Shown piece after piece: positions 1-11,299 of a DNA stretch of 64,000 nucleotides (position 1 is the first letter of the stretch; each line of letters begins with the position of its first letter). The position numbers and the translations under genes are program-made. The notes under the pieces were generated by a model that was not told where the DNA came from, did no database searches, and saw nothing but the letters and a program-made list of their open reading frames with translations. Origin of the DNA: Symbioplanes lichenis. Its GTDB lineage: Bacteria > Actinomycetota > Actinomycetes > Mycobacteriales > Micromonosporaceae. Location of the stretch: assembly GCF_030709675.1 (NCBI RefSeq), contig NZ_JAUZQD010000001.1, positions 186,001-250,000 on the forward strand, given 5' to 3'.

Positions 1-695
1 GGGAAGGTGATCTCCGCCAGCGGGTTCGGCGGCAGGTCGACGCGGGCGACGTCGAAGCCGCCCACGCTCGCGGTGACGGTGGCCACGACGACAGCGACCA
101 GGGCGGCCGGCAGCAGCGAGATCTTCACGAAGCGCGGCCAGATCAGCAGGATCGCGATGGTCAGCAGGCCGACGAAGACGGCTTCCGTGTGGTTGGCGAG
201 CACCTGCCGGGGCAGGTCGCGCAGGTTGGCCCAGGCGGAGCTCTGCGGCGCGCCACCGAGCAGCACGTGCACCTGGCTGAGCGCGATGACGATGCCGATG
301 CCGGCGAGCATGCCGTGCACGACGGCCGGCGACAGGGCGAGCGCGGCCCGCCCGAGCTTGGAGACGCCGAGCACGAGCTGCACCAGCCCGGCCAGCGCGA
401 CGATGGCGGTCGTGGCGGCCCAGCCGAAGTCGGCGATGGTCCCGGCGACGATCACGGTGAGGCCGGCGGCGGGGCCGCTGACCTGGAGCGGGGCGCCACT
501 GAGGGCGCCCGCGACGACGCCGCCGACGACGGCGGCGATGAGCCCGGCCATGAGCGGGGCGCCCGAGGCCGCGGCGATGCCGAGCGACAACGGGATGGCG
601 ATCAGGAAGACGACGATCGATGCGGGCAGGTCGTGCCGGAGCAGGGCCTGCCGGCGGTGGGGCACATCTACGTCGGTCTTGTCCGGCGTGGGCAT
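1..695 (-). CDS. SulP-family anion transporter, N-terminal part (runs off the window)
   Basis: The visible 231 residues are the N-terminal half of a SulP (SLC26-type) anion permease. A short hydrophilic leader is followed by dense membrane helices with the family's Gly/Ala/Pro-rich pattern (IAIPLSLGIAAASGAPLMAG, then LSGAPLQVSGPAAGLTVIV). SulP proteins move sulfate, bicarbonate or related anions across the inner membrane; the substrate here cannot be read. The ATG at 695 was chosen because it gives the normal SulP N-terminus. The C-terminal helices, and any STAS or carbonic-anhydrase domain, lie outside the window. The gene is monocistronic as far as visible and reads away from the two-component pair. 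Confidence 0.85.
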   Translation of the reverse strand, partial: MPTPDKTDVDVPHRRQALLRHDLPASIVVFLIAIPLSLGIAAASGAPLMAGLIAAVVGGVVAGALSGAPLQVSGPAAGLTVIVAGTIADFGWAATTAIVALAGLVQLVLGVSKLGRAALALSPAVVHGMLAGIGIVIALSQVHVLLGGAPQSSAWANLRDLPRQVLANHTEAVFVGLLTIAILLIWPRFVKISLLPAALVAVVVATVTASVGGFDVARVDLPPNPLAEITF

Positions 696-799
696 GATGG
701 TCCCTTTCGAGCCGTTGCTAGAAGGACAGCGGTACCCCACAAGTGGGATATTTCGGTCACCCTAACCAGGCTCGGTGAACAGACTGTTACATAGCGTGC

Positions 800-811
800 T
801 ACCCGCGGGTA
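800..811. promoter_or_regulatory. Perfect 12-bp palindrome upstream of the SulP gene
   Basis: TACCCGCGGGTA is a perfect palindrome about 105 bp upstream of the SulP start, in the 207-bp gap before the response-regulator gene. It resembles TetR-type operators of actinobacteria in form. No matching regulator is visible next to it, so its role is inferred only. Nothing else in this gap was recognised. Confidence 0.3.
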
Positions 812-902
812 CTCTCAGGACCTTCACAGTCGATCAAGGACTGTTCCGTGAACCGTTTCGGCCCGCCGCTGCGATAGCCCTGGTATGAGGATGAATCAGC
901 GC

Positions 903-1550
903 TCAGCGCGGACGAACCAGCCCGATGTCATAGGCAACGATCGTGGCCTGCACCCGGTCGCGGGCCCCCAGCTTGGGCAGCAGCGCGTTGACGTGGGCCT
1001 TCACCGTGCCCGTGCCGATGCCCAGCGCGACGCCGATCTCGGCGTTGGACAGGCCGGTGGCCAGGGCGCCCAGGACCTCCCGCTCACGCGGGGTCAGCGC
1101 GGCCAGCCGCGGGTCGTCCCCGGGCGGCGCGGTGAGCGAGCCCGCGGCGAAGGCGTCGATCAGCCGGCGCGTCACGGCGGGCGACAGCATGGCCTCGCCC
1201 GTGGCCACCACCCGGATCGCGGCCACGAGCTCGGCCGGGTCGGCGTCCTTGAGCAGGAAGCCCGAGGCGCCCGCCCGCAGCGCCTGATAGACGTACGCGT
1301 CCTGGTGGAAGGTGGTCAGCACCAGGACGCGGGGCGGCCGCTCGCCCGCCGTCAGCCGGGCGGTGGCGGTCAGGCCGTCCATCCCCGGCATGCGGACGTC
1401 CATGAGCACGACGTCGGGCGCGGTCCGGGCGGCCAGGGTGAGCGCGGCGGCTCCGTCACCGGCCTCGCCGACGACCTCCATGTCGTCCTGCGAGTCGACG
1501 ATCGCGGCGAAGCCCGCGCGCACCATCAGCTGGTCGTCGACGACCATCAC
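903..1550 (-). CDS. NarL/FixJ-type response regulator
   Basis: This is a 215-residue DNA-binding response regulator. The receiver domain (about 1-120) has the acidic pair near the start (VVDDQ), phospho-acceptor Asp51 in VLMDVRMPG, Thr80 and Lys101 (LLKDAD). A LuxR-type helix-turn-helix fills about 150-212 (LTPREREVL, SNAEIG, GTVKAHV). The start overlaps the upstream kinase stop as GTGA; an ATG follows at the next codon, so either is possible. It is translationally coupled to the kinase and should be its phosphotransfer partner. The target genes are unknown; the kinase-regulator pair itself is a likely autoregulatory target. Confidence 0.93.
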   Translation of the reverse strand: MMVVDDQLMVRAGFAAIVDSQDDMEVVGEAGDGAAALTLAARTAPDVVLMDVRMPGMDGLTATARLTAGERPPRVLVLTTFHQDAYVYQALRAGASGFLLKDADPAELVAAIRVVATGEAMLSPAVTRRLIDAFAAGSLTAPPGDDPRLAALTPREREVLGALATGLSNAEIGVALGIGTGTVKAHVNALLPKLGARDRVQATIVAYDIGLVRPR

Positions 1551-3499
1551 ACGGACAGTGATGTCGGCACCTCCTCCGCTTCCCGGGCCGGGCGCGTTCC
1601 CAGGCTGTCGAGCAGGCTACGCATCGCGGTCAGCGCGGCGCGCGCGTGGGTCACGACAGCGGCGAGGTCGGCCCGGTCGGCGGCGCGGGGGATCTCGGCG
1701 GCGTGGTGCAGGACGGCGCCGCGCAGGCCGGCGGCGATGCGGGCGCGCTCGGCCCGGGCCTGCTGCTCGGCCTGCGCCGTCGCCACGGCCACCGCGCCTT
1801 CCTCCCGGTCCGATCGCCGCTGCCGCCGGCGCCGGACGAGGTGGCCCGCCAGCCAGGCCGCCGCCGCGGGCCAGAGCAGCAAGAAGCCGATGAACCCGCC
1901 TGTGACCAGCCCGGACACGACGACGTCGGGGCCGGGCAGGGCCAGCATGACCACGAACGCCCCGGCCCCCGACGCGGCGACCGCGAGCGGCGCGAGCCAG
2001 CTCAGACGGGGGCGAGCGCCGAAGGCCGCCACCGCGTACACGGCCGCCAGATCGGCCGGGGCCGCAAAGGCAAAAGCCCAACCCCCGGTGGGTACGACGT
2101 CCGTGGCGAACAGGAGCACGGCCGGCCACGTGGTCAGCACGACCGCGGTGAGCACCGCCCGGGCAGCGTTGCGCCGCCACATCAGCGGCACGGTGTGGGC
2201 AACCACGACGACCAGCAGCAGGGCAGCCGGGCCGGGGGCGAGACCGTCCTCCTCGACGGCCAGCACCACCCCGATCACCGGGAAGACCAGCAGCAGCGCG
2301 ACCAGCCCCGCGTCGAAGGCGAGCTGGCTGCGCAGCCACCGGCGGATCTTCGGCAGGGTGGGGCGTCCACCCGGGATGACCGCACGCACCTCCCACCCGC
2401 CGTCCGGCAGCGGTCCCGCGGTCAGCGTGCCGCCCAGGGACTCGGCCCGGTCGCGCATCCCGGCGATGCCCCTTCCGCCGCCGAGCCCGGTGACGGGGGC
2501 TGCCGGTGTGCCGTCGTTGCGTACCAGGAGACGGACGCCGTCCGGAGCGGTGTGGTCGACGGACACCTGCACGGGGGTGCCGGGGCTGTAGCGCAGTGTG
2601 TTGGTGAGGGCCTCGCGCGCGATGCCGTGCACCGCCGCGGCGATCTCGGCCGACGCCGGCTCGCCCCGGAGATCGAGCGAGACGATCTGGCCGAGCTGGC
2701 GGAAGTCGTCGACGAGATCGGCGAGAGCGGGTGTCTGCTCGGCCTCCGCCGCCGACGGCAGGACGGCGACCAGCTCGCGCAGGGCGGTCAACGTCTCCCG
2801 GCCGGTGCGTGCGGCGAAGGCCGCCGCCTCGGTACGCAACTCGGGGCGCTGGTCGCCGAGCAGGTCGGCGGCCGAGGCGTTGACGACGACCGAAGTGAGG
2901 TGGTGCGCGGTGACGTCGTGGAGCTCCCGGGCCAGGCGGCGGCGTTCGGCGGCGGCGGCTTCGCGTTCGGCGGCCCGGGCCTCGGCCAGCCGGCGGGCTG
3001 CGTCGGCCCGATCGGCGAGCCAGCGTTGCCGCAGCCGGCCCATCGCGGCGACCAGTCCATAGGTCACCACGTTGGCGACGGTGTCCCCCAGGAGGTCGGC
3101 GCCGAGGCCGCTCTGCCCGGCGGTCGCCACGGTCTGCAGACCGACGGCCCCGGCCAGCGCGAGGGCGGTGGCTCGACGGTCCGTACGCACGCCCACGTTG
3201 TAGAGCAGCACGAGATCCGCGACTGAGAGAACGAGGAGAGTGTCACCGGGTACGAAGAACAACTGATCGGGCAGCAGCCAGCTCCCCGCACCGATGGCCG
3301 CGCCGGCCAGGAGCACGCTCGCCACGGGGAAGCGCACCCGGCCGACCGCAGCCGCCGTGACCACCGCAACGGCGGCCAAGGTGACGACGAGGCGGCGCGG
3401 ATCGAGTGCGTCCCCTCGGGCTGCCGCGATGCCGGGCCACAGGGCGAGCTGACCCGCGGCGAGCAGGGCCGGCAACAGCCAGAGGCGGAACCGCGACAT
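1547..3499 (-). CDS. Sensor histidine kinase with a degenerate second half
   Basis: This is a 650-residue membrane kinase of the HisKA_3 (NarX-like) class. Residues 1-155 hold several membrane helices. A coiled coil (160-190) leads into the H-box with phospho-His194 (RELHDVTAHH), then N-box REALTNTLRYSPG and G-box GGGRGIAGMRDRAESLGG to about 395. Unusually, about 250 residues follow: a second set of membrane helices, then a basic coiled segment (ARIAAGLRGAVLHHA) that looks like a second H-box in which the His-Asp pair has become Arg-Gly, with no ATPase domain after it. The ATG at 3499 gives a normal membrane N-terminus, but the frame stays open upstream. The 3' end overlaps the regulator gene. 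Confidence 0.88.
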   Translation of the reverse strand: MSRFRLWLLPALLAAGQLALWPGIAAARGDALDPRRLVVTLAAVAVVTAAAVGRVRFPVASVLLAGAAIGAGSWLLPDQLFFVPGDTLLVLSVADLVLLYNVGVRTDRRATALALAGAVGLQTVATAGQSGLGADLLGDTVANVVTYGLVAAMGRLRQRWLADRADAARRLAEARAAEREAAAAERRRLARELHDVTAHHLTSVVVNASAADLLGDQRPELRTEAAAFAARTGRETLTALRELVAVLPSAAEAEQTPALADLVDDFRQLGQIVSLDLRGEPASAEIAAAVHGIAREALTNTLRYSPGTPVQVSVDHTAPDGVRLLVRNDGTPAAPVTGLGGGRGIAGMRDRAESLGGTLTAGPLPDGGWEVRAVIPGGRPTLPKIRRWLRSQLAFDAGLVALLLVFPVIGVVLAVEEDGLAPGPAALLLVVVVAHTVPLMWRRNAARAVLTAVVLTTWPAVLLFATDVVPTGGWAFAFAAPADLAAVYAVAAFGARPRLSWLAPLAVAASGAGAFVVMLALPGPDVVVSGLVTGGFIGFLLLWPAAAAWLAGHLVRRRRQRRSDREEGAVAVATAQAEQQARAERARIAAGLRGAVLHHAAEIPRAADRADLAAVVTHARAALTAMRSLLDSLGTRPAREAEEVPTSLSV

Positions 3500-3595
3500 G
3501 GGGCCACAGCCTAGGTGCTGATCACGTCCGGCGCTCGTGGCTGGGGGTGACCAGGGAACTACTTCGCATCTGCGGACTGGAGAAGCGCCGCCCCG

Positions 3596-3868
3596 ATGAG
3601 CAGAGTCCTGGGAATGCTGACCAGACAAGCCCGCCCGGTCACTTCCGAAGCGCCGCCGACCGCGCGCCGAGGCACGCCGCTGGAGACCATGCTGCAACGC
3701 CTCCCGGACCAGCACCGCGAAGTCCTCGTGGCGACGTACTTCCGTGGCCGCACCACCCGCGAGGCGGCGCAGGTGCTCGGCATCGCGCCGGCCACCGTGC
3801 AGGTCAGGCTCTACGAAGCAATGCGCGACCTGTCGTCGATGCTCGCCACCGACCGCGCGACCCGCTGA
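3596..3868 (+). CDS. Stand-alone sigma-70 region-4-like small protein
   Basis: This 90-residue ORF has an upstream GGAGAAG about 9 nt before its ATG. Residues 28-85 look like ECF sigma region 4 (LPDQHREVLVATYFRGRTTREAAQVLGIAPATVQ), which binds the -35 element and contains a helix-turn-helix. No region 2 precedes it; the frame is closed by a stop at 3548-3550. It may be a free-standing HTH regulator or the remnant of an ECF sigma gene whose 5' part is gone. It is divergent from the histidine kinase and convergent with ppdK. The ORF and domain are seen; function is not known. Confidence 0.6.
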   Translation: MSRVLGMLTRQARPVTSEAPPTARRGTPLETMLQRLPDQHREVLVATYFRGRTTREAAQVLGIAPATVQVRLYEAMRDLSSMLATDRATR

Positions 3869-3976
3869 CCGCGATCGCGGCGCAGCGCAGCCGCGGCTTC
3901 GGGGGGCGGGATCCTCTGCCGCTCCGGCTTTCCCGAGCAGCCCGCCCCTGCACCAGGGACGGGCGCGCGGGCATCG

Positions 3977-6622
<2,646 letters not shown>

Positions 6623-6681
6623 GCCGCACCTCCAGGGGATCAACGGAGGTTAATTGCCCGCGAGCAAAGAAGAACAAGCTT

Positions 6682-6697
6682 CGTGAAAAATTGCACA
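6682..6697. promoter_or_regulatory. Possible Rex-type operator upstream of ppdK
   Basis: CGTGAAAAATTGCACA fits the Streptomyces Rex consensus TGTGAACNNNTTCACA at 10 of 13 defined positions. It sits in the 246-bp divergent gap between ppdK and the ligase gene. Next to it, 6698-6717 forms a 7-bp inverted repeat (AGCGTCT/AGACGCT). NADH-responsive control of ppdK would make metabolic sense, but three mismatches keep this tentative. Confidence 0.3.
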
Positions 6698-6868
6698 AGC
6701 GTCTGCGTGAAGACGCTCGTGGGCACGCTCACATGCGCAGCGGCGCGCACCGGGAGCCGGCGACATGCTTGGCGACGACTGGAAATGGGCACGTCACGAG
6801 TTCGCCACACGAGCTGACGAGGCTCCGGGGCGAGGCGTTCGGAGCGAGAAAAGGACGTAGGCGGTCTG

Positions 6869-9451
6869 ATGACGGAGTCAGTGAAGGTCAGCGAGAGCGG
6901 CGAGAACAGCGCCGTCGGTGCGGAGCTCTCCCTCGGCGTCGAGGAAGAGTTGCACGTCGTCGATCTGAAGACCCGGGAGCTGGTGCCGCGAGCGCCCGAG
7001 GTGCTCGCCCAGCTGGACGAGGCGAACTTCTCGGCGGAGCTGCACCGCTCGGTGGTCGAGACGAACACCCCGGTCGCCGGGACCCTCGACGAGCTGCGCG
7101 AGGGCATCGTGTCGCTGCGGCGCCGGGCCATCGGCGTCGCCGAGTCGCTCGGGCTCGGCCTGGTCGCCGCGGGCACCGTGCCGCTGGTGGATCTCGACTC
7201 GCTGCCGGTCACGCCCACCTCACGCTACAAGCGCATGGTCGACGAGTATCAGATGCTCGCCCGCGAGCAGCTCATCTGCGGCGCCCAGGTGCACGTCGGC
7301 ATCACGGACCGGGACGAGGCCGTGGCGGTCTCCCAGCGGGTCGCCTCGTCGCTGCCCGTCCTGCTTGCACTGTCGGCCAGCTCGCCGTACTGGATGGGTG
7401 AGGACAGCGGCTACGCCAGCGTGCGCTCGCTGGTCTGGATGCGCTGGCCGACGGCCGGCGACCCCGGCGTGGTGAGCAGCGCCGCCGAGTTCGACGCGCT
7501 GGTCGAGCAGCTGATCGCGTCGGGCACGATCAGCGACCCCAAGATGGTCTATTTCGACGTACGCCCCTCCGCGCACCTGCCCACCGTCGAGTTGCGCGTC
7601 ACCGACTCCAGCCCCGACGCGGACACCGTCGTGCTGCTCGCCGGGCTGTTCCGGGCGCTGGCGCTGCGGGCCCGGGAGGAGTACCGGGCCGGCCTGCCCG
7701 CCCAGGTGACTCCCCCGCCGCTGCACCGGGCGGCGATGTGGCGCGCCGCGCGCTCGGGGCTCGAGGGCGACCTGCTCGACCTGCCGCGCTCGCCCGTGCC
7801 CGTGCCGGCCGCGGTGGCCGTCGAGCGGCTCGTCGGCGATCTGCGGCCCGAGCTGGAGCAGCTGGGCGACTGGGAGCAGGTGTTCGACCTGTCCGTGCAG
7901 ACGCTCAGCCGGGGCAGCTCGGCCGCCCGTCAGCGCCGGGCCATGTCCCGTCGCGGGCGCATCTCGGACGTGGTCGACCTCGTGGTCGCGGACACCCGCG
8001 GCGGGACGACCGGCATCGGCCCGAGCGGGCAGACCGTTCCGGCCGGGCTCACGCCCTATGCGGCTCCCGGCGACGAGGCTTTCCCGAACGGGGACGTCGT
8101 GCCCGCGTACGAGGGAATCGTCAATGTCCTCAGCGCGCTCGGACCGGCGGGCCTGCGCCGCCGCGAGGACGCCCGGGACGACGAGCAGCGCGCCCGCGGT
8201 GTCACGTTCAGCGTCGCGGGTGAGGCGGCCACGCGGCTGTTCCCGTTCGACCTGGTGCCGCGCGTCGTGCCCGCCGGGGACTGGCAGCGGCTGCGGCTCG
8301 GCCTGGTGCAGCGGGTGCGGGCGCTGGACGCCTTCATCAACGACGTGTACGGCGACCGCACGGTGGTCCGCGACGGCGTGGTGCCCGAGTGGGTGATCGA
8401 CGGCTCGCCCGAGTTGCGGCCCAGCGGTGCCCTCGTGAGTCACGCCGGCGTGCGCGCTCAGGTGGCGGGCGTCGACCTCGTCCGCAATGCCGAGGGCGAC
8501 TGGTGCGTGCTGGAGGACAACCTGCGTGTGCCGTCCGGGATCGCGTACGCCATGCAGAACCGCCGCCTGACCGAGACGATCCTCGCCGAGCTGCCCCGGC
8601 CGGACGGGCTGCTCAGCCCCGAGAGCACGCCGCAGCTGCTCAAGCGGGCGCTGCTCGACGCGGCCGGGCCGGCGGCGGGCGACGATCCGAAGCTGGTCGT
8701 GCTGAGCCAGGGCCCGGACGACTCGGCGTGGTTCGAGCACCGGATGCTGGCCGAGGAGATGGGCGTCCCGCTGGTCCGCAGCACCGACCTGCTCGTGGAC
8801 GACGGGTTCGTGCACCGCCTCGAGAACGGCCGCAAGCATCGCGTCGACGTCGTCTACCTGCGCATGGGCGAGGACAGCCTGGTGCACTCGCCGGGTGCGG
8901 ACGGCATGCCGCTGGGCCCGAGCCTGGTGACGGCGCTGCACGCGGACACCGTCCGGCTGGCGAACGCCCTCGGCAACGGCATCGGCGACGACAAGGCCGT
9001 GTACGCGTACGTGCCCCAGCTCGTCGAGTACTACCTGGGCGAGAAGCCGCTGCTCGCGGACGTGCCGACGTATCTGTGCGGCATCCCGGAGCAGCGCGAG
9101 GAAGTGCTCGGCCGGCTGCCGGAGCTCGTGCTCAAGCCCGTGGACGGCTACGGCGGCGACCGCATCGTCATCGGCCCGCACGCGAGCGAGGAGGACCTGG
9201 CCGCCGTACGCCGCCAGATCCGCACCGCCCCGCACCGGTGGGTCGCGCAGGAGGTCGTCCAGCTGTCGACGCACCCGGTCTTCGACGGTCACCAGCTCGC
9301 GCCGCGCCACGTCGACCTGCGCGCGTTCGTCTTCACCGGCCACGAGTCGGTGGTGGCCCCGGCCGCCCTGACCCGGGTCGCGCCCGCGGGCAGCATGATC
9401 GTCAACTCGTCGCGCGGCGGCGGCTCCAAGGACACCTGGCTCATGGGCTGA
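6869..9451 (+). CDS. GCS2-type carboxylate-amine ligase fused to circularly permuted ATP-grasp
   Basis: This 860-residue protein has two ligase modules. Residues about 20-370 match the GCS2/YbdK carboxylate-amine ligase fold (LGVEEELHVVDL, ELHRSVVETNTPV, ICGAQVHVGI), related to glutamate-cysteine ligases. Residues about 400-860 match a type-2 circularly permuted ATP-grasp (WCVLEDNLRVPSGIAYAMQN, PVDGYGGDRIVIGP), a fold that also makes amide bonds. The substrates cannot be read. The next gene, 60 bp downstream, is an amidotransferase of the N-acetylglutaminylglutamine-amide class, which suggests a peptide-like product. The usual acetyltransferase/ATP-grasp synthetase and M42 peptidase of that pathway are not in the window. 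Confidence 0.88.
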   Translation: MTESVKVSESGENSAVGAELSLGVEEELHVVDLKTRELVPRAPEVLAQLDEANFSAELHRSVVETNTPVAGTLDELREGIVSLRRRAIGVAESLGLGLVAAGTVPLVDLDSLPVTPTSRYKRMVDEYQMLAREQLICGAQVHVGITDRDEAVAVSQRVASSLPVLLALSASSPYWMGEDSGYASVRSLVWMRWPTAGDPGVVSSAAEFDALVEQLIASGTISDPKMVYFDVRPSAHLPTVELRVTDSSPDADTVVLLAGLFRALALRAREEYRAGLPAQVTPPPLHRAAMWRAARSGLEGDLLDLPRSPVPVPAAVAVERLVGDLRPELEQLGDWEQVFDLSVQTLSRGSSAARQRRAMSRRGRISDVVDLVVADTRGGTTGIGPSGQTVPAGLTPYAAPGDEAFPNGDVVPAYEGIVNVLSALGPAGLRRREDARDDEQRARGVTFSVAGEAATRLFPFDLVPRVVPAGDWQRLRLGLVQRVRALDAFINDVYGDRTVVRDGVVPEWVIDGSPELRPSGALVSHAGVRAQVAGVDLVRNAEGDWCVLEDNLRVPSGIAYAMQNRRLTETILAELPRPDGLLSPESTPQLLKRALLDAAGPAAGDDPKLVVLSQGPDDSAWFEHRMLAEEMGVPLVRSTDLLVDDGFVHRLENGRKHRVDVVYLRMGEDSLVHSPGADGMPLGPSLVTALHADTVRLANALGNGIGDDKAVYAYVPQLVEYYLGEKPLLADVPTYLCGIPEQREEVLGRLPELVLKPVDGYGGDRIVIGPHASEEDLAAVRRQIRTAPHRWVAQEVVQLSTHPVFDGHQLAPRHVDLRAFVFTGHESVVAPAALTRVAPAGSMIVNSSRGGGSKDTWLMG

Positions 9452-9511
9452 GTCACGTCTTTCACGCTCGCGAAATACCCCCGAAACGGAACCCGTGGAG
9501 GTTGAGAAGTC

Positions 9512-11278
9512 ATGTGCGGAATCGGTGGCGAACTGCGGTTCGACGGCCGGGCGGCCGACCCGGAGGCCGTCCGCCGGATGCTGCCCTGCCTGGAGCACCG
9601 CGGCCCGGACAGCGAGGGCCTGTGGCAGCGCGGCCCGGTCGCGCTCGGCCACCGGCGGCTGAAGATCATCGACCTGTCCGAGGCCGGCGCCCAGCCGATG
9701 ACGGACGAGCAGCTCGGGCTGTCGCTGGTCTTCAACGGCTGCGTCTACAACTACAAGCAGCTGCGGGACGAGCTGCGGGGGTACGGCTACACGTTCGCCT
9801 CGACGTCCGACACCGAGGTGATCCTCAAGGCGTACCACCGGTGGGGTGCTGATTGTGTGCGGCACTTCCTCGGGATGTTCGCCTTCGCGATCGTGGAGCA
9901 CGGCAGCGGCACGGTGATGCTGGCCCGGGACCGGCTGGGCATCAAGCCGATGTACCTGGCCGAGACGCCGGGGCGGCTGCGTTTCGCCTCGACGCTGCCG
10001 GCGCTGCTCGCGGCCGGGGAGGTCGACACGTCGATCGACAAGGTCGCGCTGCAGCACTACATGACGTTCCACTCGGTGGTGCCGGCGCCGCGGACGATCC
10101 TGAGCGGGGTGCGCAAGCTGCCGCCGGCGACCGTCCGCGTCATCCGCCCGGACGGCACCTCGACGGAGACCGTCTACTGGGAGGCCTCGCACACCCGCCG
10201 CGACGACGTGGACAACTGGCCGGAGGCCATCCACGAGGCGCTGAAGACCGCGGTCGAGCGGCGGATGGTCGCCGACGTGCCGGTCGGGGTGCTGCTGTCC
10301 GGCGGGCTCGACTCGTCGTACATCGTCGCGCTGCTGGCCGAGCAGGGCCAGAAGGGGCTGACGACCTTCTCGATCGGGTTCGAGTCGGCGGCCGGGGAGA
10401 GCGGCGACGAGTTCGCGTACTCGGACATCATCGCCAAGCAGTTCGACACCCGGCACCACCAGATCCGGATCGGCAAGGACCGGTTCCTGCCGGCCGTCGC
10501 GCGGACCGTCGCGGCGATGAGCGAGCCGATGGTCAGCCACGACGCGATCGCCTTCAACCTGCTGAGCGAAGATGTCGTCAAGCAGATCAAGGTGGTGCAG
10601 TCGGGGCAGGGCGCGGACGAGATCCTCGCCGGCTACAGCTGGTACCCGCCGCTGCGGGACGTGCCGCGCGATCGCGCCGCGGACGCGTACGCCCGGGAAT
10701 TCTTCGATCGTCCGCACAGTGACCTGCGCACCCAGCTGAACCCGCAGTGGTTCCTGGAGGAGGACGTCAGCCGGGAGTTCGTCGCCGCGCACTTCGCCCG
10801 GCCGGGGGCCGAGACCGCGGTCGACGCGGCGTTGCGACTCGACACCCAGGTGATGCTGGTCGACGATCCGGTCAAGCGGGTCGACAACATGACGATGGAC
10901 TGGGGGCTGGAGGCGCGCGTCCCGTTCCTGGACCACGAGCTGGTCGAGCTCGCGGCGGCCTGCCCGCCGGAGCTCAAGCTGGCCCGCGGCGGCAAGGGCG
11001 TGCTCAAGGACGCGGCCCGCGGGGTCGTGCCCGACGAGGTGATCGACCGGACGAAGGGTTACTTCCCCGTTCCGGGCATCCGGCACCTCGAGGGACCGAT
11101 GCTGGAGATGGTCCGCGAGGCGTTGCACGCACCGGCGGCCCGGGAGCGTGCACTCTTCCGGACGGACTATGTTGACCGTTTGCTCGCCGACCCCAACACT
11201 CCTCGTACGACCCTCGGAGCGAACCAGCTCTGGCAGCTCGCGCTGCTCGAGATGTGGTTGCAAGAGAATGGCGTATAG
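9512..11278 (+). CDS. Asparagine-synthase-type amidotransferase (N-acetylglutaminylglutamine amidotransferase-like)
   Basis: This is a 588-residue class II glutamine amidotransferase. The N-terminal Ntn glutaminase uses Cys2 (MCGIGGEL) with LEHRGPDSEGL and YNYKQLRDEL. The C-terminal AsnB-type synthetase has the PP-loop (LLSGGLDSSYIVALL) and GQGADEILAGY. Length and sequence style fit the subfamily that amidates N-acetylglutaminylglutamine to the osmolyte NAGGN rather than housekeeping AsnB; this assignment is by recognition only. A GGAGG precedes the ATG. It sits between the GCS2/ATP-grasp ligase and an S9 peptidase and is probably co-transcribed with both. Confidence 0.85.
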   Translation: MCGIGGELRFDGRAADPEAVRRMLPCLEHRGPDSEGLWQRGPVALGHRRLKIIDLSEAGAQPMTDEQLGLSLVFNGCVYNYKQLRDELRGYGYTFASTSDTEVILKAYHRWGADCVRHFLGMFAFAIVEHGSGTVMLARDRLGIKPMYLAETPGRLRFASTLPALLAAGEVDTSIDKVALQHYMTFHSVVPAPRTILSGVRKLPPATVRVIRPDGTSTETVYWEASHTRRDDVDNWPEAIHEALKTAVERRMVADVPVGVLLSGGLDSSYIVALLAEQGQKGLTTFSIGFESAAGESGDEFAYSDIIAKQFDTRHHQIRIGKDRFLPAVARTVAAMSEPMVSHDAIAFNLLSEDVVKQIKVVQSGQGADEILAGYSWYPPLRDVPRDRAADAYAREFFDRPHSDLRTQLNPQWFLEEDVSREFVAAHFARPGAETAVDAALRLDTQVMLVDDPVKRVDNMTMDWGLEARVPFLDHELVELAAACPPELKLARGGKGVLKDAARGVVPDEVIDRTKGYFPVPGIRHLEGPMLEMVREALHAPAARERALFRTDYVDRLLADPNTPRTTLGANQLWQLALLEMWLQENGV

Positions 11279-11299
11279 CTAACCGAAGGAGGACCCCGT

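Noticed and set aside
1646..3226. Long plus-strand open frame opposite the histidine kinase
   Set aside because: No motif or plausible composition; the minus strand encodes a full kinase core here.
7220..11263. Very long open frame on the minus strand opposite the ligase and amidotransferase genes
   Set aside because: It is a GC-rich shadow frame: Arg/Gly/Pro/His-rich, no domain, and both opposite genes have clear catalytic motifs.
9512..11278. Housekeeping asparagine synthetase asnB
   Set aside because: Length, sequence style and the neighbouring peptide-bond ligase fit the NAGGN-type amidotransferase better.
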